From Sporisorium sorghi (lineage: Eukaryota > Basidiomycota > Ustilaginomycetes > Ustilaginales > Ustilaginaceae): DNA of 12,457 nt. Where the stretch lies: NCBI GenBank assembly GCA_023212695.1, contig JALCCG010000440.1:1-12457 (forward strand), in the 5' to 3' direction. Below are positions 7,477 through 12,457 of this stretch, one piece after another; position 1 is the stretch's first letter, and every line of letters starts with the position of its first letter. Under the pieces are notes generated by a model, which worked only from the letters and a program-made list of their open reading frames with translations, was not told where the DNA came from and searched no databases. Both the position numbers and the translations under genes were made by a program.

Positions 7477-8205
7477 GCTCCGATTGATACGTGTGTGCTG
7501 AGAATGAGAAGAGCTAAGAGTGTGACACTCGAATATGCGAGCAAGCAAGGGCGAGAGAGAGAGAGAGAGAGAGAGATCTCAAGCGAAGCAATCCAGGGTT
7601 GTGCGTGATGCGGTGACGACTGACAAGCGAGAGAGAAAATCGCGGTCAGCGGTGAGAAGTGTGTGAGAGAGGGAGGAGCTGGCTGGCCGTGTGTGTGAAA
7701 GGGTGAAATTGGACGGCATCGACAGCTCGGCACGCGCGACCCTCTCTCGCCTTTCGCCTCTCGCTCTGCATGTCTAGCTCGCTCGTTGAGTTGAGTCTTT
7801 TCCCGCCTCATTTTTTCGAAGCCCACCTCCACACATCCAGTCTCGTGTCTGCACAGCGTCAAGCACGGCCTTCACGCTCCGACGCGCGGTGGAAACCCAC
7901 ACAGACCCACCGCAGCTCTCTCTTTCTCTTCTCTTGTGCCCAAAAGAGAGAGAAGTGCTGGGGTGTCGCCGGCAAACGGCTCTCTTGACCCACCGATTGC
8001 AGGATGGGCTCGGTCCGCCAGGCTGCAACTCCTCTCGAGGGTCCAGAACTCGATTTGTGCACACTCCCACGTGCTGTCTTGGTATTGACCACACCATCGC
8101 ACCGACAACATACGTCTGACATCCTCCAAAGTCCAATCATGATCAAAAGCTTGTGTGTGTAGATGTGTGTATTGACAGTAAAGACAGCGAAAGTGGTTGA
8201 ATCTT
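7477..8205 (-). promoter_or_regulatory. 5' region of the kinase-hydrolase gene and 3' end of the upstream gene
   Basis: This 729-base gap separates two genes transcribed in the same direction (minus). It must contain the 3' end of the Bre4-like gene and the promoter and leader of the kinase-hydrolase gene. On the coding (minus) strand the part nearest the start is strongly CT-rich, as is common in fungal promoters and leaders. Other visible items are a CACGTG E-box at 8068-8073, a (GA)12 run at 7553-7576, and TG-rich sequence near 8152-8172. Several minus-strand ATGs (7811, 7771, 7719) would be upstream ATGs if transcription starts above them. No AATAAA or clear TATA box was seen, and no credible gene. 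Confidence 0.5.
7553..7576. repeat. (GA)12 dinucleotide microsatellite
   Basis: Twelve perfect GA units (CT on the coding strand of the kinase-hydrolase gene) lie 77 bases upstream of its ATG, probably in the 5' leader or core promoter. Such tracts often vary in length between strains by replication slippage and can influence promoter or leader behaviour; no effect can be shown here. Confidence 0.95.
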
Positions 8206-11200
8206 TTAAACCTTGCCTAGAGCCGCGGCGGCACGGTACAAGCGCTCGTCGTACTCCTCCTTGAGCCTGTCGAAACCATGCAACGAGCTCTCGCCCACCA
8301 GGTCCTTGACGATCGCCTTGAACTTGTCCAGCTGGGCCGCCAGCGTCAACGAAGCCAGTCTGGCAGTCGTGAAGCGAAGGTACATGGGATCGCGCAGTAC
8401 GCTCCAGCTCAGCACATCTTCGCCTTCCGTCGTGCCGAGTCCGCCCTTCTCGCCCCGTTCGGCAGCCGCCCTGCTGGGCAAGAAGCGCTCCATGTTGCGG
8501 TTGCGATCCGCATACTTGAAGTGGTTCTCGAGCAACGAAAACGACGCGTGGTTGAGACGCTCGCCGTTCTTGAGCGCCTTGGAGAGCAGGTCAAAGACGG
8601 TGCACAGTTCTCCCAGATACTGCGGGTCCAGCAGCGAAGTCGACGACGAAACCAACGCTTGCCAGTCATTCTGACTTTTCTCCAGCTCGGTCACGTTTGT
8701 CTTTCTCGGGATCATGTCGCCCTGCGACGTGATGACCAACTCGTCAAAGGCTCGCACCGAAGAGAGAATGGCGCCGAGCGATTCGAGGATCGTGTGGTGG
8801 ATCGTGGCGATCTCGGCGTATCTTTCCGCCGGCCAACGCCCTCGAATGTGGAAATCCATCGTGGCCAGTGCGATCTGCATGGGATACGACGCCACCTGCG
8901 TCGAGATGGCCAAGAAGCGCGCTCGAATCACCGCTTCGCGTTCCTGCCAGAGCTTGTCGATGGCGTCGCTGCTCGAGACCTCCTTGTCTCCGTCGGCTCC
9001 TACCTGGTTTGCAAAGCCAGAACGCTGCGACTCCTGCGCGTGGATGCGATTTCTGGCAATCCAGGCCTCCACGACATCGACAAACAAGTCGTTCAGCTGG
9101 CGCGTCACCTTGGCCATGTTCTTACGCAACAGAAGGCGACTCGACACTGGGCGAGGCAACACCATGACGATGAGCGCAACAGCCATGCCGATGATGACCA
9201 ACAATACGCGCTTCCAAGCCAGGTTGATGCCAATGCCGCTGTTGGCTGTCACCTGGAGGTGCGTGTCGATCCATGAGTAGCCAACGACCAGCACGACCGA
9301 GACCGAAAGCATGATACTGGGCAGCAAGAGCATCTTGGGCGCCCAAATGCGAAGGAAGACGAGTGGGACGAACCCCACCGCGGCGGTGGCTGCAATTCCG
9401 TATGCATTGCCATTGCCCCTGCCCGTAGAGATGTACCACATAACGGTGCCGTAGAGGAGCCCGATCACGGTGCCGATGATGCGCATGGCGAAGGTGAAGA
9501 TGAGCTCGCCGCCACTGAGTGCGGCAGCGGTCTGCACCATGATGAGCGCCCAGATGCCTCGATGCTGGTAGACAAAGCCGGCCGAGTGCGGGATCACGGC
9601 GGCGATCCAGACGGCAAACGAGGCAATGCACATCCGCAACGCATAGAGACCTGTAGGCCCAGACACAAAGTGGTAGGTGGCTGCCACGGCTCGTCCAATG
9701 TGATGTCCAACGTTGGTGGGCGGCAGTGCATCTGGGTCACGAGCATAGAAGCGCTTCTTGTGTTCACGCTTGGCCTTTGCTTTTTTGGAGGACTTCGAGC
9801 CGGTGTTCTTCTCCTCATCGATTGGTCGCGAGGAGCCGGAAGAAGGGGCGCGAGTATCATCGTCTTCGTCGAAATCAGCATCGCCTTCCGCGTCGAGTTG
9901 GTCGGCTAGGCTGCTGGTTCGGGAGCTGTTGGACGACCAAGCTGTGCGAGCTCGATCCTGTCTAAATTCGCTGTCAATGACCTCCTCGCGATCGAATTGG
10001 CCGTCGCCCTGTCCGAAGCGATCCAAACCGTCGGCGGATCCGTGCTTGTCGCTGCTGAGGATGGCAAAGAGGCGGCTGAGATGCTTGGGAGCCCAGATGC
10101 GCTTTTTTGTTCCAGCACGGTCGGCGGCGCTGAGTACCTCTTCGTGCAAGCGCAAGATAGAGTCGAGTGCGTCGACCAGGTTGGTGACGTACACGAGACA
10201 GATGTGGAGCGGTCGTCCGCCCATTCGGAACGAGCGAACGGATTCCTTTGTCTGCAAAAAGTGCTCGTTGAGATCGAGGTCGGGGTGCAAGGCACGGAAA
10301 TGATCGGCGTAGGGTTGCAACAGCTCGAGCCTCTTGTCCGTGAGCAAGCTCTGGCGGGCGCTTTCGAGTTGGGTCTTGGTTTCATGCAGGTCGTGGAGCA
10401 CCTGATCGATGGGTCGCTTCTGACGCCAAGAGAGATTGGCCTCGAAATAGTCCTGCACGGCTTGGATCGAGTTGGCGGCGGCGTCGAGGGAGGGCGCGGC
10501 AGCGCGTTGGAGGATGTTGAGCATGCGCGCCATGGGGACTTGCTGAGCGGCCTCACTCGTGCGGATGTCCTGGTGAACGCGGTGCAGGACGTTGGTTTCG
10601 TGTAGCCTGATGGGCTCGAGGCGATCCTTGGTGGGCAGGGCTTCAGTGCCGTGCTCGCCATCGACCGAGTAGCCGCGTTCAGCCTTGTTTGGATCCCAGT
10701 TCTCGTCAAAGACGTTGGGATCGGTGAGACCGAATTCGCGGGCGGCCAATCGCCAAAAGCTGGTGAGGAGCGCAAGCTGGAGGTGGACCGTGCGAGTCTT
10801 GCGAAGGGCGGCTTTCATATCATGCGAACTAAAGTAGGATCGATAAAACTCCATGCCCAGAAAGATGGTTTGGCCTGTGATGTCTTCGTTGTGCTGGGCG
10901 CTGGCGGAACGGTTCGCCTTTGCATCGGCAAGCAGACTACGGGCGACGTTGGCGGCGTCGTCTTCGGCTTTGCGATGTTGATGGAGCAGATCGCTCGAAG
11001 GTGTGTCGCCGTGAGTGTCGGAGCGGTGGAGATGAGTCTCGGGATCGTAAAGCTGAGAAACGTCGGCGAGTGCGGACTGGTGTATGCGGATGAGGTCGCG
11101 ATTGGTGCCGAGCATGCGAACGAAGGTGAGTTGCCAGGCGTACGCGAGCGTCTCGGGGAAGACGAGGATCTGCGCAGCGAGACAGATGGCGAAGGAGCAA

Positions 11201-11958
11201 CCGATGGGGATCATGAAGACTTCGCCGAGTGTATACCTAGCATAGGGGAAGAGAGGGCCGTACATGCACATGACATCGAGCACGATGAGGAGGAAGATGC
11301 TGCCAATCTTGAGTTTGGGACGCTTGACTTGCAAAACGGCAGCAAAGTAGCATCCAAGCATGAGGAAGATGCCAAAGACGGCAGTGGAGCGCACGTCGAG
11401 GAAATCGCCTCTGAAAACGGCAATGATGGTCGAGGCTTCCGGGTTGGTGGAAGAAGCAGCGGAGGAACGGACGCGCTGAGTAGCCGCTTGCAGGACTTGG
11501 ACGCTTCGAGCGCGAGCAGCGGCTGCCGCAGCAGCACAACCCCATGCCCAGCCGATAAGAGAGCCGATGGCCAAGATGGAAAAGGCAAGGAAGAAGAGGA
11601 AGAAGGGATAGGAGGGCGGGATCATGAGGGTGAGCATGCACCCGAAGAAAGCGGCTTGGCCGAGCGTGCGGAGGGATGGACCAGGGATCATGAGAACAAA
11701 GTTGGCCCAGGTGGCGACCCAGCATCGTGCGACGATTCTCCAGGAGCGAGCCGAGGTGAGGTTGTCCTTGATCCAGGCGGGCACCTTGGACGCTTTTTTG
11801 GGCTTCGCGGCGGCTTGTTGGTCATGGTCGGGTTTGGTTGAAGAAGCAGCAGGGTCGGCCTGCTTCACCTCGTTGGTAGAATTTGAGCCTGTTTGAGTGG
11901 CAGCCTGCATCGTGGGAGCTGGAGGCGGCTCCGTGTGACTGTTTGCGGGTGTTGACAT
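8206..11958 (-). CDS. Bre4-like ArAE_2/FUSC-family membrane transporter
   Basis: A 1250-residue protein with two hydrophobic blocks, matching the fungal family made of an ArAE_2 N-terminal 6-TM domain, an FUSC-like second membrane domain and an ArAE_2 C-terminal domain (brefeldin A sensitivity/Bre4-like, related to aromatic acid exporters). Residues 1-60 are hydrophilic. The first membrane block runs about 72-145 and 188-270. A long soluble helical region covers about 275-640, then an acidic disordered stretch (about 685-720) and a basic patch ending near 736 (KKAKAKREHKKRF). The second block, about 768-935, includes YQHRGIWALIMVQTAA, typical of FUSC proteins. The rest is a soluble helical C-terminal domain. 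ATG 11958 has GCC before it (G at -3); the frame needs no intron and ends at TAA (8208-8206). Family members are implicated in drug sensitivity and organic anion or small-molecule export. The substrate and the membrane (ER/secretory or plasma) are not decided by sequence. Confidence 0.9.
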   Translation of the reverse strand: MSTPANSHTEPPPAPTMQAATQTGSNSTNEVKQADPAASSTKPDHDQQAAAKPKKASKVPAWIKDNLTSARSWRIVARCWVATWANFVLMIPGPSLRTLGQAAFFGCMLTLMIPPSYPFFLFFLAFSILAIGSLIGWAWGCAAAAAAARARSVQVLQAATQRVRSSAASSTNPEASTIIAVFRGDFLDVRSTAVFGIFLMLGCYFAAVLQVKRPKLKIGSIFLLIVLDVMCMYGPLFPYARYTLGEVFMIPIGCSFAICLAAQILVFPETLAYAWQLTFVRMLGTNRDLIRIHQSALADVSQLYDPETHLHRSDTHGDTPSSDLLHQHRKAEDDAANVARSLLADAKANRSASAQHNEDITGQTIFLGMEFYRSYFSSHDMKAALRKTRTVHLQLALLTSFWRLAAREFGLTDPNVFDENWDPNKAERGYSVDGEHGTEALPTKDRLEPIRLHETNVLHRVHQDIRTSEAAQQVPMARMLNILQRAAAPSLDAAANSIQAVQDYFEANLSWRQKRPIDQVLHDLHETKTQLESARQSLLTDKRLELLQPYADHFRALHPDLDLNEHFLQTKESVRSFRMGGRPLHICLVYVTNLVDALDSILRLHEEVLSAADRAGTKKRIWAPKHLSRLFAILSSDKHGSADGLDRFGQGDGQFDREEVIDSEFRQDRARTAWSSNSSRTSSLADQLDAEGDADFDEDDDTRAPSSGSSRPIDEEKNTGSKSSKKAKAKREHKKRFYARDPDALPPTNVGHHIGRAVAATYHFVSGPTGLYALRMCIASFAVWIAAVIPHSAGFVYQHRGIWALIMVQTAAALSGGELIFTFAMRIIGTVIGLLYGTVMWYISTGRGNGNAYGIAATAAVGFVPLVFLRIWAPKMLLLPSIMLSVSVVLVVGYSWIDTHLQVTANSGIGINLAWKRVLLVIIGMAVALIVMVLPRPVSSRLLLRKNMAKVTRQLNDLFVDVVEAWIARNRIHAQESQRSGFANQVGADGDKEVSSSDAIDKLWQEREAVIRARFLAISTQVASYPMQIALATMDFHIRGRWPAERYAEIATIHHTILESLGAILSSVRAFDELVITSQGDMIPRKTNVTELEKSQNDWQALVSSSTSLLDPQYLGELCTVFDLLSKALKNGERLNHASFSLLENHFKYADRNRNMERFLPSRAAAERGEKGGLGTTEGEDVLSWSVLRDPMYLRFTTARLASLTLAAQLDKFKAIVKDLVGESSLHGFDRLKEEYDERLYRAAAALGKV

Positions 11959-12457
11959 GGCGATGAAGGCGGATATACCCTCTCGTGAAGAGGATCACGA
12001 CGAGACAAGCCCAGCGGAGAGCGACGTGGTCGTAGTCGACGCTCGAGGGAAGCTCCGGTCCTCTATTCTTTGAGGTCTACGGATGTCTACGAATGAAGTC
12101 GAGGTCTGGACAGAGGATCGAATGAATGGCGGACGAGCGATAGCAAGAATGCGGTCCACCGCGTTCTAGGGTCCTCTGTCTGGAGAGAAAAGAAGAAGCT
12201 CAAGCCGAAACAGCCAAGCAACTTGACGAGAATGATCCTCAAAACACGGCAGCGAGCGAGAAGCCACTTCGCTACCGCTGCAGCAAAACAACAACTGACA
12301 GCCTGCCTGAATTCCGGATCGCATGCACATGCACCTCGGGAAAAAAGAAAAAGAAAAAAAAAAAAAAAAAAAAAAAAGGAAAAAAAAAAAAGAAAAAAAT
12401 GAAGAAAAAGATCCGTCAAAGCCAAAAAACCAAAGAGACACGGGCGAGCCGCCCTTC
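11959..12457 (-). promoter_or_regulatory. Upstream (promoter) region of the Bre4-like gene
   Basis: There is no credible gene in these 499 bases up to the window edge. By position the region holds the promoter and leader of the gene starting at 11958. Its most obvious element is the poly(dA:dT) tract at 12341-12411. A short TATA-like run at 11973-11978 (minus strand TATATC) is too close to the ATG to be a TATA box. Frames here that encode runs of Phe are products of the homopolymer. Confidence 0.5.
12341..12411. repeat. Interrupted poly(dA:dT) tract
   Basis: A roughly 70-base nearly pure purine tract, almost all A on the plus strand. It contains an uninterrupted run of 24 A (12354-12377) and another of 12 A (12380-12391), broken by isolated G and one T. 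It lies about 385-450 bases upstream of the Bre4-like ATG, where it reads as poly(T) on that gene's coding strand. Long poly(dA:dT) tracts are known to disfavour nucleosomes in fungal promoters. An alternative is the fossil tail of a retrotransposed insert, but no element body adjoins it. Exact length is prone to sequencing error. Confidence 0.85.

Noticed and set aside
7474..7548. Extending the kinase-hydrolase protein 24 codons upstream to 7548
   Set aside because: The codon at 7548-7546 is TTG, not ATG, and an in-frame TGA lies upstream at 7581-7579. The ATG at 7476 has a strong context, so it was chosen.
8068..8073. CACGTG E-box
   Set aside because: A six-base palindrome about 600 bases from the nearest start is expected by chance often enough; noted only in the intergenic entry.
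12087..12425. Minus-strand frame starting with many Phe residues
   Set aside because: It is generated by the poly(A) tract; the rest has no motif.

Overview
This window looks like nuclear DNA of a basidiomycete, most probably a smut or smut-related yeast (Ustilaginales such as Ustilago, Sporisorium or Moesziomyces). The reasons are three very long intronless reading frames, moderately high GC, starts in eukaryotic Kozak context rather than behind ribosome binding sites, Ser/Ala/Pro-rich disordered linkers, and protein families typical of fungi. The species assignment is inference. I saw no rRNA, tRNA, CRISPR array or intact mobile element.

Layout, left to right. Positions 1-1204 carry no intact gene. 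The minus strand there shows protein-like stretches broken by stops and frame changes, which may be a decayed gene or element, followed by the antiporter promoter. Positions 1205-2962 (+) encode a CPA2-type Na+(K+)/H+ antiporter. A 281-base gap separates its stop from the converging stop of the second gene. Positions 3244-7476 (-) encode a 1410-residue protein in one uninterrupted frame: a disordered N-terminus, a complete CaM-kinase-type Ser/Thr kinase domain, a disordered linker, a complete HSL-like (alpha/beta hydrolase fold-3) lipase/esterase domain, and an acidic tail. Positions 7477-8205 are the 5' region of that gene, pyrimidine-rich on its coding strand and containing a (GA)12 microsatellite. 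Positions 8206-11958 (-) encode a 1250-residue two-part membrane protein of the fungal ArAE_2/FUSC (Bre4-like, brefeldin A sensitivity) family. Positions 11959-12457 are its upstream region, with a long poly(dA:dT) tract.

The genes are not an evident pathway cluster. Two encode membrane transporters. The most notable object is the kinase-hydrolase protein, which would join a Ca2+/calmodulin-type signalling enzyme to a lipid/ester hydrolase in one polypeptide. Both catalytic centres look intact. The main uncertainty is whether the cell makes one fused protein or two proteins from this one open frame; an internal ATG in fair context lies just before the hydrolase part.
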